From contig MCFH01000033.1 of the NCBI GenBank assembly GCA_002104945.1, positions 186,001 through 250,000 on the forward strand: a DNA stretch of 64,000 bases, written 5' to 3'. Below, one piece after another: positions 1 through 12,000 of this stretch. Source of the DNA: Piromyces finnis. Taxonomy: Eukaryota; Neocallimastigomycota; Neocallimastigomycetes; Neocallimastigales; Neocallimastigaceae. The position numbers and the translations under genes were made by a program. The notes beneath the pieces were generated by a model that was not told where the DNA came from, did no database searches, and saw only the letters and a list, made by a program, of their open reading frames with translations. The first letter of the stretch is position 1. Each line of letters starts with the position of its first letter.

Positions 1-3000
1 TGAATGGTATCCACTTCTATGGGCTTTAGAAAATAATAATATTGAAATTACAAAATTATTAATGGATTATGCTAAAGAAAAAAATATTAAATTGCTAATA
101 ACTGAAAAAAATAAAAAAAAATTGTTTCCACTTTTACTAGCTATTCATAATGATAATATGGAAATGATTAAATTATTGATTGATTATGCAGCTTCACAAA
201 ATATTAGGTTATATATCAACCAAAATCAAATAAAGCAATGTAAAAATTCTAACACTGATGTCTTAGAAATGTTAAAACAAAATAAAATTACTAATGACTT
301 TGAGTTAGATGTTAGTGTTGATGAAACTTTTAGTAGGGAAAATAACACCTTTTTACAAACTTTTAATAAAGTTATCAAAGATATAGAATTATATAAAAAA
401 GATCCAGAAAATAAAAATATTGAATTAAATATTAATATAAAAAATCAAGATGGATGGTATCCATTACTTTTTGCTATTCGAAATAATAATGTTGGAAATG
501 TCAAATCATTAATTGAGTATGCTAAGGATAATAATATGATTCTTGAATTTAATGAAAAAAACAAAGATGGATGGTATCCTCTTTTATTAGCTGTTCGAAA
601 TAATAATATTGAAATTTTTGATTTATTAAAAGGTTATTCAGAGTATGTAAAAAAACCTTTAATTATAGATGAAAATAATAATAATAAGGATAAATGTTAT
701 CCTCTGTTATTAGCAATTAAAAAAAATAACACTAAAATTGCAAAATTATTGATAGATTATTCCATTAAAAAAAAAATTATATTAAATATTAATGGTAAAG
801 ATATTAAAGGGTTTTCCCCACTTTATCATGCAATAAAAAATAAAAATATTGAAATTACTGAACTATTAATTAATTATTCCAAAAAAAAAAGTATTCCACT
901 AATAATAGATGAAGAAATTAAAATAGTTAAAAAAAAAGAAAATATAAAATCATATCCTCTATTTTTGGCAATAAATAAAAATTGTACTAGAATTGTAAAG
1001 CAATTAATTGACTATGCAAATTCTCAAAAAATTTTATTACCAATCAATGAAAAATTTGAAAGAATTAAAAGAAATAAAAAAATAAAATGGTACCCCCTTT
1101 ATGAAGCAATTACAAATAATAATATCGAAATTGTTAAAATGATAATAGAATATGCAAATAATAATAACATCCTATTAGAAATAAATGAAAATATTTGTAA
1201 TACATGCCCACTTTTAGAGGCTTGTAGTAACATGGAAGATAATAATGATAAAGATATTAAAAATAAAAAAAGAGAGATTGCAATAGAAATTATTAAATCA
1301 TTAATTTCCTATGCTGATTCTAAAAATATATATTTAGATATAAACGCAAAAAATGATAATTTATTTAATGCTATTGATTATGCATGTTATAAAAATAGTA
1401 TTGAAATATTAGAATTATTAAGTGACTATTCTGATAATAAAAGTATACTATTGGATGTTAATGCATATAATATGCATAAAAAATGTCCACTCATTTACTC
1501 TGTTACTGATGGTAACATTGAAATTGTAAAATTTTTAATGGCTTATGCCGATAGGAAAAATATAGAATTGAATATTAATATTAAAGATAATCAAAAAGCA
1601 TTGCCAATTCTCAATGCTATCTATTATAAGCATCCTAGTATTGCTGAATTACTAATTGATTATGCCAAGTCTAGAAATATAGTATTGAATATTAATGATA
1701 TCGATGAAGATGGACGTTATGCATTATATTATGCAATTTCATATAATTATTTTAAAATTACAAAATTATTAATGAATCATGCCAATGAAAAAGGAATAGT
1801 TCTAACTTTAAATGAAACAATAGAGATAGAGATAAATGGAAAAATAATAAATGATTATCCATTTTTAGCAGCAGTACGTTCAAACAATAATGGAATGGTA
1901 AATCAAATAATCAAATATGCTAAGGATAAAAATATAATATTAGATATTAACAATAAATCAAAAGATTCTCCTTCTCCACTTTTATTAGCTGTTTCTAATA
2001 ATAACTTCGAAATTACAGAATCTTTAATAAACTATTCAGATGATATTGATGAAGAGCTTAATTTTAGTGGTAAAAAGGATAATAAAGATTTGCTATCATG
2101 GGCAATTTATTATGAAAATGTTAAAATAATAAAATTACTTATTAAATATGCCGAAGACAAAGGAAAAGAGTTAATTGATACTACACAAGATAATAAAAGT
2201 AATCAGCTTTTAATAGCTATTAAAAACTTTGATGTCCTAAATTTATTTATTAAGCATGCAGAAAAAAGAAAAATAAAATTAGAAATAAATAAAAAAGGTG
2301 AAAATGAATTATATCCCCTTCTATCTGCTATAGACCATAACAATGAAAAAATTGTGGAAAAACTCATGACTTATACAGAAAAAAATTGTTCTAACAAGTT
2401 AGAAATTAAGGAAAAAGACAAAAGTGGAAATTATCCATTTTTATCAGCAATCAAAAATAATAACATTAAAATTTTAGATTTATTAATAGAATATGCAGAA
2501 AAAAATAACATAACCTTGAATGTTAATGAAAAGGACCAAAATGAAAACTATCCACTTTTAACAGCTATTCACGACAATAATGAAGAAATTGTTAAGTTAT
2601 TACATGATTATGCAAATAAAAATGAGATTCCTTTAGATATTAATGGAAAAGACAAAAGTGGAAATTATCCATTTTTATCAGCAATCAAAAATAATAACAT
2701 TAAAATTTTAAATTTATTAATAGAATATGCAGAAAAAAATAACATAACCTTGAATGTTAATGAAAAAGACCAAAATGAAAACTATCCACTTTTAACAGCT
2801 ATTCACCACAATAATGAAGAAATTGTTAAATTATTATATGATTATGTAAATAAAAATGGGATTTCTTTAGATATTAATGAAAAAGACAAAAGTGGAAATT
2901 ATCCATTTTTATCAGCAATCAAAAATAATAACATTAAAATTTTAGATTTATTAATAGAATATGCAGAAGAAAATAACATAACCTTGAATGTTAATGAAAA

Positions 3001-5665
3001 GTATAAAAAAGGGATGTATCCATTTTTACATGCTATTAATAACTATGATATCGCAGAGAAAATAATGAAATATTCTCATAAAAAGAAAATTATTCTAGAT
3101 ATTAATGAAAAAAATGATACTGGTAATTTTCCACTTTTGCTTTCTATAAGTAATAATAATATTGATACCTTAAAGTTATTAATAGAATATGCAAATGAAA
3201 ATCAAATCATTCTAAATATAAATAATAAAAATAATAATGGCGAATATCCACTATTACTATCAACTAAAAATGACAAAAAAGAAATAGTTAATATTTTAAT
3301 AAATTATGCAAATGAAAAAAAAATAATTTTAGATATTAATAATAAATATATAAATAAAAATGATGAAAATGATGATGATGAATTCCCAATATTATATGCT
3401 ATCCGTAATAATAATGAAGAAATCATTAGATATTTTATAGATTATAGTAAAATTAATAACATACCATTAGAAATAAACGAAAAAGGAATATATAAAATAT
3501 ATTCTCCAATAAATGATAATATAATTAAATTATTAAAACCATACCTAAATGAAAAAATATATAATCATCTTAATATCAAGAATAATAATAATTGTATTAC
3601 TAAAGAAGATTTTGAAAATGCCATTGATGATGATAGTAATAATTATGAAAAAACTATAAAGCATTTATTAAGTCAAGAAAAATCTATTAATTTAAATGCT
3701 TTAGAAAAAGAAGAATTGTTTTTTAAGGCTGTAGAAAAAAACAAACTATATATTATTAAACTTTTATTAACAAAATGTCAAGTCAATGTTAATATTAAAA
3801 AATCTGAAAATGAATATACTGCACTTCATATTGTTGCAAAGAAAAAAGAAAATATTGTAATAGCAAAAGAATTAATAGAAAAATATAATGCCGAAGTTAC
3901 TGAAAAAGATAAAAATAAAAACACACCATTACATATTGCAAGTAAATATGGTAATAATGAAATGGTCCATCTTTTAATAGAAAAAGATGAAGAATTAGTA
4001 AATATTCAAAACAATGAAAAATGGACACCACTTCATTTTGCTTGTGATCAAGGTCATGTTGAAACAGTAAAGATTCTTTTGAATTCTAAAGCAAGAATTG
4101 AAGAAAAAACTAATGATAATAAGACAGCATTTTATATCGCTTGTAATAAGAATCATAAAGGAGTAATTGAATATTTAATTGAAAAATATGAATCTATGAT
4201 AAATATTAATTTACGTTCTAATGAAGGTAAAACAGTACTTCATATTTCCTGTCAAAATAAAAATAAAGATATTGTTAACCTTCTTCTTGAAAATGGAGCA
4301 GATATTAATATAAAAGACAATAATTTAAATACACCATTACATATTGTTAGTAGTCAGGTAGAGAGTGAAGAAAGTGTTAATATCGCAGATAATTTAATAA
4401 AAAAACAAATTGAGTTAATTAAGTTCAAAAATAATAAAGAATGGACACCCCTACACATAGCAAGTCAACTTGGAAATAAAAAATTAATAGAGAAATTTTT
4501 AGAAAATGGAGCTAATATTAATTCCCCAACAATAGATGGTAAAACACCTCTTCATATTGCATGTGAAAATGGAAGAGCAAGTATTATTGGAACTTTAATA
4601 GATAAAGGCGCTGAAATTAATTCATTATCTGAAGATGACGAAACACCTCTTTATCTCGCTTGTCAAAATAACCATATACAAACCATTAAAATGCTTCTAG
4701 AAATGAAAGCAGATGTAGATATAGCTAATAAAAACAAGAAGACACCACTTCATGTTGCATGTGAAAATAAAAATTTTGTAATAATCAAACTTTTAATTCA
4801 ATCTAAAGCTGAAGTTAATTCAAAAACAGGAGATGATGATAAAACACCTCTTCATATTATATGTGAAAATAATAATGATGTGGAAATTGTAAAATATCTT
4901 ATAAAAAATCATGCTAAAATTGAAGAAAAGACTAAAGATGATAAAACACCAATTTATTTAGCTTGTGAAAATGGAAATAATAATGTTGTAAAATATCTCA
5001 TAGAATGCAAAGCAAAAATTAATATTACTGATAATGATTATAAAACTCCACTTTATATTTCCTGTGAAAAAGGAAACAATACTTCAGTTAAATATCTTTT
5101 AGATAATGGAGCTGAAGATGATATTAACAAAATAACTAATGATAAAATGACTCCTCTACTAATTGCATGCAAAAACGGCCATGAAGAAGTAGTTAGAACT
5201 CTCATTAAACATAAAGACAAACTTAAAATAGAAGAAACGACTGGTTCAGAGAATATAAATGCATTACATATTGCATGTAAAAATGGACATAATTTTGTTA
5301 AAATTTTAATTGATTATAAGCCGGATGATAAGGAATGGATACAAAAATTTATAAATACAACAACTAATAACGGTTGGTCAGCATTACATTATGCAGCATA
5401 TAGTAAAAGTCCAGATATTGTTGAAACTCTTATTAATATGGAGGGTATTAAATATAGAGATTATGTTAAAAAAGATAACGAGGGTGGTGGTAAATTTAGA
5501 AATAAAAATGCAAAAGAAATTGCAGAAATGCAAGGTTGTGATGAAATAAAAAAATTGATAAAAGATAAAATGCTTCAAGAAAGAAAGGAAAATATTTTAA
5601 GATATACTAAACAAGCCTTAAATATTATTTTTGAAAAAGTAACAAAAAATATCATCCCTGCTTAA
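1..5665 (+). CDS. Giant ankyrin-repeat protein (5' end outside window)
   Basis: The frame is open from base 2 to the TAA at 5663-5665, so the in-frame ATG at 62 is probably internal and the gene begins upstream. At least 1,887 codons are visible without an intron. The protein is almost wholly ankyrin repeats. The first ~1,200 residues use a noncanonical repeat of about 35-40 residues with a core like 'YPLLLAI..NN.EI..LLI.YA' followed by 'ILNINEKD'. From about 3790 the repeats are canonical ('TPLHIACENGH', 'LLLENGADIN'). A charged tail without repeats closes the protein. No signal peptide or membrane segment is visible in this part. Ankyrin repeats bind proteins; no catalytic domain is present here, so a partner or role cannot be named. 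Poxviral and bacterial ankyrin proteins share the fold, but the composition matches the host and I see no sign of transfer. Confidence 0.9.
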   Translation, partial: EWYPLLWALENNNIEITKLLMDYAKEKNIKLLITEKNKKKLFPLLLAIHNDNMEMIKLLIDYAASQNIRLYINQNQIKQCKNSNTDVLEMLKQNKITNDFELDVSVDETFSRENNTFLQTFNKVIKDIELYKKDPENKNIELNINIKNQDGWYPLLFAIRNNNVGNVKSLIEYAKDNNMILEFNEKNKDGWYPLLLAVRNNNIEIFDLLKGYSEYVKKPLIIDENNNNKDKCYPLLLAIKKNNTKIAKLLIDYSIKKKIILNINGKDIKGFSPLYHAIKNKNIEITELLINYSKKKSIPLIIDEEIKIVKKKENIKSYPLFLAINKNCTRIVKQLIDYANSQKILLPINEKFERIKRNKKIKWYPLYEAITNNNIEIVKMIIEYANNNNILLEINENICNTCPLLEACSNMEDNNDKDIKNKKREIAIEIIKSLISYADSKNIYLDINAKNDNLFNAIDYACYKNSIEILELLSDYSDNKSILLDVNAYNMHKKCPLIYSVTDGNIEIVKFLMAYADRKNIELNINIKDNQKALPILNAIYYKHPSIAELLIDYAKSRNIVLNINDIDEDGRYALYYAISYNYFKITKLLMNHANEKGIVLTLNETIEIEINGKIINDYPFLAAVRSNNNGMVNQIIKYAKDKNIILDINNKSKDSPSPLLLAVSNNNFEITESLINYSDDIDEELNFSGKKDNKDLLSWAIYYENVKIIKLLIKYAEDKGKELIDTTQDNKSNQLLIAIKNFDVLNLFIKHAEKRKIKLEINKKGENELYPLLSAIDHNNEKIVEKLMTYTEKNCSNKLEIKEKDKSGNYPFLSAIKNNNIKILDLLIEYAEKNNITLNVNEKDQNENYPLLTAIHDNNEEIVKLLHDYANKNEIPLDINGKDKSGNYPFLSAIKNNNIKILNLLIEYAEKNNITLNVNEKDQNENYPLLTAIHHNNEEIVKLLYDYVNKNGISLDINEKDKSGNYPFLSAIKNNNIKILDLLIEYAEENNITLNVNEKYKKGMYPFLHAINNYDIAEKIMKYSHKKKIILDINEKNDTGNFPLLLSISNNNIDTLKLLIEYANENQIILNINNKNNNGEYPLLLSTKNDKKEIVNILINYANEKKIILDINNKYINKNDENDDDEFPILYAIRNNNEEIIRYFIDYSKINNIPLEINEKGIYKIYSPINDNIIKLLKPYLNEKIYNHLNIKNNNNCITKEDFENAIDDDSNNYEKTIKHLLSQEKSINLNALEKEELFFKAVEKNKLYIIKLLLTKCQVNVNIKKSENEYTALHIVAKKKENIVIAKELIEKYNAEVTEKDKNKNTPLHIASKYGNNEMVHLLIEKDEELVNIQNNEKWTPLHFACDQGHVETVKILLNSKARIEEKTNDNKTAFYIACNKNHKGVIEYLIEKYESMININLRSNEGKTVLHISCQNKNKDIVNLLLENGADINIKDNNLNTPLHIVSSQVESEESVNIADNLIKKQIELIKFKNNKEWTPLHIASQLGNKKLIEKFLENGANINSPTIDGKTPLHIACENGRASIIGTLIDKGAEINSLSEDDETPLYLACQNNHIQTIKMLLEMKADVDIANKNKKTPLHVACENKNFVIIKLLIQSKAEVNSKTGDDDKTPLHIICENNNDVEIVKYLIKNHAKIEEKTKDDKTPIYLACENGNNNVVKYLIECKAKINITDNDYKTPLYISCEKGNNTSVKYLLDNGAEDDINKITNDKMTPLLIACKNGHEEVVRTLIKHKDKLKIEETTGSENINALHIACKNGHNFVKILIDYKPDDKEWIQKFINTTTNNGWSALHYAAYSKSPDIVETLINMEGIKYRDYVKKDNEGGGKFRNKNAKEIAEMQGCDEIKKLIKDKMLQERKENILRYTKQALNIIFEKVTKNIIPA
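2417..3002 (+). repeat. Recent 234-bp tandem duplication inside the ankyrin gene
   Basis: The same sequence, beginning gacaaaagtggaaattatcc, starts at 2417, 2651 and 2885, an exact period of 234 bp (78 codons, two ankyrin repeats). Two full copies and half of a third are nearly identical at nucleotide level, unlike the diverged repeats around them. This points to recent in-frame amplification by unequal exchange or slippage. Confidence 0.9.
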
Positions 5666-7009
5666 ATTTATATAATAAAAATCATATAAAATATATACAA
5701 AATACAAACTACAAACTAGTTAAAATAAAAAGTACTTAATATAAATAATATATATTAAGTATTTTATATATATATATATATAAAAGAAAGAAAAAAAAAT
5801 ATAAGAAACAAAAATATATAAAAAAAAAAAAAGCATTATTAAAAAATAAGAATTAATAATAGTATTAATTCTTACTTTTTAATAATATTTTAAAATAAAT
5901 TTAATAATCTAAACATTCAAATTAAATCTAACAATTTCAATATTAACTATATATTATTGAAAAGTATAAAGAATTAATTTGAATTTCATATCTAGTATAT
6001 GTATATTATAATTGTTATAACTAATTATAAACTATTATACTCAAAATTGTAATGCTTAAAATTAACACTATATAATAAATAAATAAATAAATATTAGATA
6101 TAATCTTGATTAAGATTTATGATTATTATAACTTTTGTTAAATAAATATATATTATATGTGTTAACATTTATTAAAAATAAATAATATATTTAAAGAATT
6201 TTATAATTTTTACCTATTGTAATAATTTATTATTATATTAAGCCACAATATAACTATAATTAATAAATACATTTTGTGTAAGGTATTAAAATAATATTAA
6301 TTTCTTATCAAAAGGTATTAACAAATTCGACAAAATAGATAATCCTAATCAAGTTTTTCTAATGATATATATAAAATAATAAAATAATAAGAAATTTAAA
6401 AAAAACAATTATTTCATTCAAATTATTAGATAATAAAAAAAAATAAATATATAAATTATAAGATTTACATTTATGTTTTATATAATAAATGGACTAGTAG
6501 CAACTAAGTTTTTTTAAAGTTCATATTTTTTAATTTATGCAATAATGCTCAACCAAATATATCCTAACCCTATTAAAACGAAATTTTAAAAGTTTTTTCA
6601 GTATCCAATCATATTCCTATCCATTTTAGATTAAATTAAAATAAACTTTAAATATTAGTAAAATCTAATTTTATATAATTAATTGTAGGTTAAAATATAT
6701 TGGAGTTTATTATATTATATTATGATATATTAATATTTCAAAAAAGAAAATTTTAAACTTTGAAAATTTTAATTAATATAATTTATTTTCATTAAAATTA
6801 TATTTACATCCCTTTTTATTTTTTTTATTATTTTAATATTTTTTTGATAAGAAAAAAAAAAAAACAATTAGAAAATAGTCTTTATATATATGAACAAAAT
6901 AGGATTATAATGTAATATAAAATAAAAAGATAATAATTAGAAATAAGATATAAAAAATAAAAAAAGTATTATTATAATCTATTAATATTATTTATAAATA
7001 AAATTTAAA
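5666..7009. other. AT-rich intergenic region
   Basis: No coding frame or RNA gene is recognisable. It holds TA and A runs, a TAAA run near 6077 and the presumed 3' flank of the ankyrin gene and 5' flank of the F-box gene. No promoter element can be assigned with confidence. Confidence 0.6.
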
Positions 7010-9271
7010 ATGAATAATTTACCTTATGAAGTCAATAACTTAATATTTAAACATTTAGATAAAAGAAATTTAATTAATTGTTTATGCGTTAATAAAAAGT
7101 TTGCAAATTTCATTTATAAATTAGTATGGAATAAAATATCTTTAAAAGATGAAAAACTATTAGTTAAAGTATGGTTTGAAAATAGTAATAATAATGGTAA
7201 TATAATTACCGATTTTTCAAATATAGTCAAACCAGATTTAATGTTTCCATATAATGAAGCTGTAACCATTATAGAATGTACTTATCTTAACACAATAACA
7301 TATAACATGGAAAGGATTATAAACGCATGTAAGAATGTAAGATGCATTATATATCAAAGCTCTGTAATAGAAAAACCATTTTTGAGATTTATGAGACCTC
7401 TTCATCAATGGGAACTTTATAACATACCAAATTATAAATACTTAAATAACCAGGTATTGTTAAAAAAAATTGATAAAAACAGTAGATTAATAAATAATAA
7501 TGAATGGGATGATAAAACTGTTACCATGGAAGAATATAATGATAATTCTTTTGTCTATTCAGATCAAAATAACTACAGCTCTACTGAAATTGAAGAGGAA
7601 ATGTCTATGGTATTAAACTCTATTGAACAAGAGTTTGAGATATCTAATGAAATTATTAGTATTTCAGATAATAATGAAGTACATATATCAGAACTTGATA
7701 ATAATTTAGAATTTGAAAAAAATATAGTTAATAATTCCAATATAGATATTGATAACCATAATAACACTTCTTCAGCATTACAAATAAATAATAACTCGTA
7801 TTATTTGGACAACACCAAAAATATACCGTTTCCAATTCTTACAAATTTAAAAATTCTTGATTTTAGTAATTCTTGTATATCTCCAGAAGTATTGGAAAGT
7901 TTTATTACTAATTGTTCTAATATAGAGGAAATTATATTCCTTAAGAATGAAATTAGTAACAAGAGCTTACAACAATTTATGAAATGTAAAACTCTCAAAT
8001 ATCTTCATATTAATTTTGAAATATCAGCATGGGATGATGAATTTACTTATGAAGGATTTACAATATTTATTGATTTTTGTTGTGAAAAGTTACATAAATT
8101 ATATATTCATTCTATAAAGTTATTAGATAAAAATATGATTAATTATTTAGTAAATCATTGCCCAAAAAGTATTTGTTCTATTGCATTTGATTCACTAAAT
8201 ATCACTAGTCAAGAAATTTCATATTTCATTAAACAAACTACAAAGTTAAATGAACTGGTAATTGGTTCAAGATTCTCAAAAAGTAATATAGCAAAATTAC
8301 CTTTTGATTTAAGTATTATTTATCCAGATAATAATTTGATGCTATTAAATTTTTCTAATCATTCATCTAATTCTTTTATCAATGGTAAGAAGGATGAAAT
8401 TCCATATACTATAAATTCTTTAGATATTTTATTTAAGAAAACAAAAAATACGGAATGGTTAAGACATTTAACAAAATTTGATTATTATTTTAAAAAAATG
8501 AAAGATAAATATATTGAACCATTTATATTTATAGTGAAAGAAATGAATAATTTAGAACATTTAATTCTTATGGGTGATGTTTCATTCACTAATAAAAATA
8601 TATGTGATTTATTATTTAATTTAAAAAAATTAAAATTTTTAAATCTTTGGTTATATAACTCTGAATATAACTTTAATAACTTTACTAACGATAATATTTG
8701 TAAAGCAAAAAATATTAATAACATAATACTATCTAACCTTAAATCTAAATTACTAAAAACTACAATTATTCAACATAATAAATGTAAATTAAATAATTCA
8801 ATATTACATAATAATATGATTGAAGACTATAATTTAAATTCATTAATATCTTCAATATATAATGATTTACATTTTATTGAAACACCATCACCATTTGCAC
8901 TTACTTCCGATTGCTTAGAATTAATAGCTTGTGGTGTTTGTCCTAAACTTAAAGAAATATCTGGATACTTTAGTACAGATATTACTCCAGAACAATTAGA
9001 AAATACTATTCATAACTTATCCTACATTAATACTATCTTTATTTCTAATTTCCAATTTGAGCAAAACAACACTATAAATACTATAACTAATGATTATCAA
9101 TTGAAATGGAAATCATTTTCAAATAAATACAAAATAAATAAAAAATTTAATAATAAAATAAACCATTTTAATGAACTTAATGAAATATTAATATCATCTC
9201 ATAGAATGGTATTAACTTTTAACGAATCATTTATTTATAGGATTAAGAACTCTATATATAATAATATATAA
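7010..9271 (+). CDS. F-box / leucine-rich repeat protein
   Basis: This intronless ORF has 753 codons. Residues ~1-45 (begins MNNLPYEVNNLIFKHLDKRN, then a Leu/Cys-rich helix and an 'FANFIYKLVWNKI' segment) fit an F-box, the Skp1-binding motif of SCF ubiquitin ligases. An acidic Ser/Asn-rich insert covers ~165-265. From about residue 275 ('FPILTNLKILDFSNSCI') leucine-rich repeat-like segments recur ('LVNHCPKSICSIAFDSLNI', 'MNNLEHLILMGDVSFTNKN', 'CPKLKEISGYFSTDITPEQL'), resembling AMN1/FBXL-type substrate receptors. By family logic it would recruit a substrate to an SCF complex; the substrate is unknown. The ATG follows an A-rich leader typical of this genome. The F-box call rests on pattern alone. 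Confidence 0.75.
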   Translation: MNNLPYEVNNLIFKHLDKRNLINCLCVNKKFANFIYKLVWNKISLKDEKLLVKVWFENSNNNGNIITDFSNIVKPDLMFPYNEAVTIIECTYLNTITYNMERIINACKNVRCIIYQSSVIEKPFLRFMRPLHQWELYNIPNYKYLNNQVLLKKIDKNSRLINNNEWDDKTVTMEEYNDNSFVYSDQNNYSSTEIEEEMSMVLNSIEQEFEISNEIISISDNNEVHISELDNNLEFEKNIVNNSNIDIDNHNNTSSALQINNNSYYLDNTKNIPFPILTNLKILDFSNSCISPEVLESFITNCSNIEEIIFLKNEISNKSLQQFMKCKTLKYLHINFEISAWDDEFTYEGFTIFIDFCCEKLHKLYIHSIKLLDKNMINYLVNHCPKSICSIAFDSLNITSQEISYFIKQTTKLNELVIGSRFSKSNIAKLPFDLSIIYPDNNLMLLNFSNHSSNSFINGKKDEIPYTINSLDILFKKTKNTEWLRHLTKFDYYFKKMKDKYIEPFIFIVKEMNNLEHLILMGDVSFTNKNICDLLFNLKKLKFLNLWLYNSEYNFNNFTNDNICKAKNINNIILSNLKSKLLKTTIIQHNKCKLNNSILHNNMIEDYNLNSLISSIYNDLHFIETPSPFALTSDCLELIACGVCPKLKEISGYFSTDITPEQLENTIHNLSYINTIFISNFQFEQNNTINTITNDYQLKWKSFSNKYKINKKFNNKINHFNELNEILISSHRMVLTFNESFIYRIKNSIYNNI

Positions 9272-9748
9272 GTAACGATAATAAAAAGTAGAAATTATTT
9301 TAAATAACATTTTAAAAAAATAAAAATTTATAATATAGAATAAAAATATAATATTCTTTTTTTATTATAGTATTAAAATTAAATAAATAAAAATTCAAAA
9401 AATCTAGTGATAGCTTCGTTTTTCAAAAAAATATTTCATTATATGATATTTAAAATCATTTTTATATATATTTTTATTTTTATGTATATAAAAAATTTTA
9501 TTAATAATTTTATTAAATATACTATCTATATAATTATCAATATAATATAAAATATAATAATAAAGGATTGCTATTAAAATTTTTTATTTCTTTTTTTTTT
9601 AAAGAAAAAAGGAAAATGGAAATGAAAAAAATGAATAAATTATTTTTACGTTATATTGAATATTAGATAAGTAATTGATTGACACTCAATTTTTTTAATT
9701 TAAAATAATTTATTAAAAACAATTATATAAAATATATATTTCATTTTA
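9272..9748. other. Convergent 3' flanks, no gene seen
   Basis: Very A+T-rich spacer between the converging F-box gene and the minus-strand coiled-coil gene. It probably contains both polyadenylation regions; nothing else is recognisable. Confidence 0.6.
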
Positions 9749-11160
9749 TTATTTTTTTTCCTTTTTTAGACGTTCTTTTTCTTTTTTTATTTCTTCTTTT
9801 TCTCTTTTAATTTTTTCCTTTTCTTCCTTTTTTCTTTCTTTTTCTAAACGTTTTAATTCTTTTTTTCTTTCTTTTTCTTTTTTTTTTTCTTCTTTCTTAT
9901 TTTTAATAGAACAATTAGAAGAAACGGAACAATCATCCAGATTATTAATACTCCTTCTACTATTATTACAATTGTTAGAAGCATCAATATTAATAGAAGC
10001 TATAATTAATAATAAATAAATTAATTAAAATATAAATAATTTAAACTATTGTGAAGGAGTTATTAAAAAATAAGAGAATGAGTTATTTTACCATTTGAAT
10101 TTTTTTCCTCTTGTTTATTATTATCATCTGAACTATCCATATTAATGGAACCATTACTTAGAAAGGCTGGAATAATTAGATTATTATTTTTTGGTGGCAA
10201 TTTTGCTAAGCAACCTTGATTTCTTACTTCAACCTGTTACAAAAAAATAATAATTTATTATTAGCTACTACTAATTCATATTAATTTAATTTCATATAAT
10301 ATACCTCGATTGTCTTCAATCCCTATATTATTAATTTTTATTAATATTATTAGTATATAATAACAATGTAAAAGACAATTTTTAATTATTAATTATTAAT
10401 TGAATATTTACAATTTTTCTCTTTAAGATCCATGTTTCCTGTATATTATTAATTAAATCATTAATTGGTATATAAATAAAAAAAAAAAATAACAATTATA
10501 TATATTACTTCTAGTGGCTCATTTTCTATAGATATCATTGAAATTCTGCGATCCTGATATATGTTATATTTAAATATTATTAAATACGAAAATAAAGGAA
10601 TATATCTTATTTTGCATATACTTACAATTTTACTGAAATAGTCAACTATTTTATCATCCTCAGTTTGAACCATATTACTTGCCTATAAAATTGAAAGTGA
10701 TAATAAGTGTTATAAAATCAACTATATGAAATGATTTATATAAATATAATTAATATATTAATTATTACAGTTGTGTTTTGGTATAATGCTTCAATAGTTG
10801 ATTCTAAGTCTTTAATTAATCGTTTTTGATTTTCAATAATTTCATCTTTATTATCTTCATTATCAATATAACTTCCATTCGAAATACTATCTTCTTCTTT
10901 TTCATCTTCATCAATAACTAGACTAAAATCATCATCATCTTCTTCTTCTTCATTAATAGATTGAATTAAATTCTCAGACCAGGTTATTTTCTTTGCTTGA
11001 TTTTTTTTTATAATTGATTTATCTTCTTTAATATTGTTACTGCTAGGGTCTAAAAATGAACATTCTGAATATTCAATATCCGAATGTTCAATAAAACTAC
11101 TTGCATCATCATTATTTTCATTGTCATCTCTATTATCATTATTATTTTGATCCTCTTTTA

Positions 11161-11245
<85 letters not shown>

Positions 11246-11945
11246 ATTATCATTGATTATTTTGTTTTTTTCTTCTATTTCCTTATCTTTATTTTTAATA
11301 GTTTCTTCATATTCAATAAATTTTCGATGAAGCCATTCCATTTCATCCATTATTTGATTTAAGTTATGTAATTTTTCATTTAATTCAGAAATATTCTTGT
11401 CTTTTTCGCTTATTTGCTTATCCTTTTCACTTAATAGAGCCTGTAAATTAGTAAATTTCTGTTGAAGGCAATAAATTTCATCCTTTTCATTTGTTATATT
11501 ATTTTTATTATCAATATATTCATTCATCATATTTGCTTTTCTATTATTTTTTTTCTTTTTAGTGCATAATGATGACGTTGTACTTTCTTGAGAATTATTA
11601 TCATTCTTCTTTTTAATTTTAGGTATACTATTTATTGAATCTGAATCATAACTTTTTGTACTATCATTTATTGAATGCTCATAATCATTTCTACTATAGT
11701 TTTTTTTAGATGATGTGGATGTTAAAAAACTTAAACTATCTATTTCATTAGTATTATCTATTTTTTCATTTTTTGTATTCTTATTAAGATCTTCAATAAT
11801 TAAATTATTATTATTATTATTATTATTATTATGCCAATGATAATGATGGTGGTTATGATGACCATGATCATGTTTTTGAGATAGTCTTGAATTAGTATTT
11901 ATATATGACAAAGACGAATAATATTCTTTTTCTCTATTCAATCTC

Positions 11946-12000
<55 letters not shown>

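Noticed and set aside
1-5665. Viral or bacterial origin of the ankyrin gene
   Set aside because: Base composition, Asn/Lys content and repeat style match the host genome; ankyrin repeats alone are no evidence of transfer.
11084-11362. Plus-strand Ile/Val-rich open frame
   Set aside because: It is the antisense of the polyAsn array in the coiled-coil gene; the composition is a product of ATT/GTT repeats.
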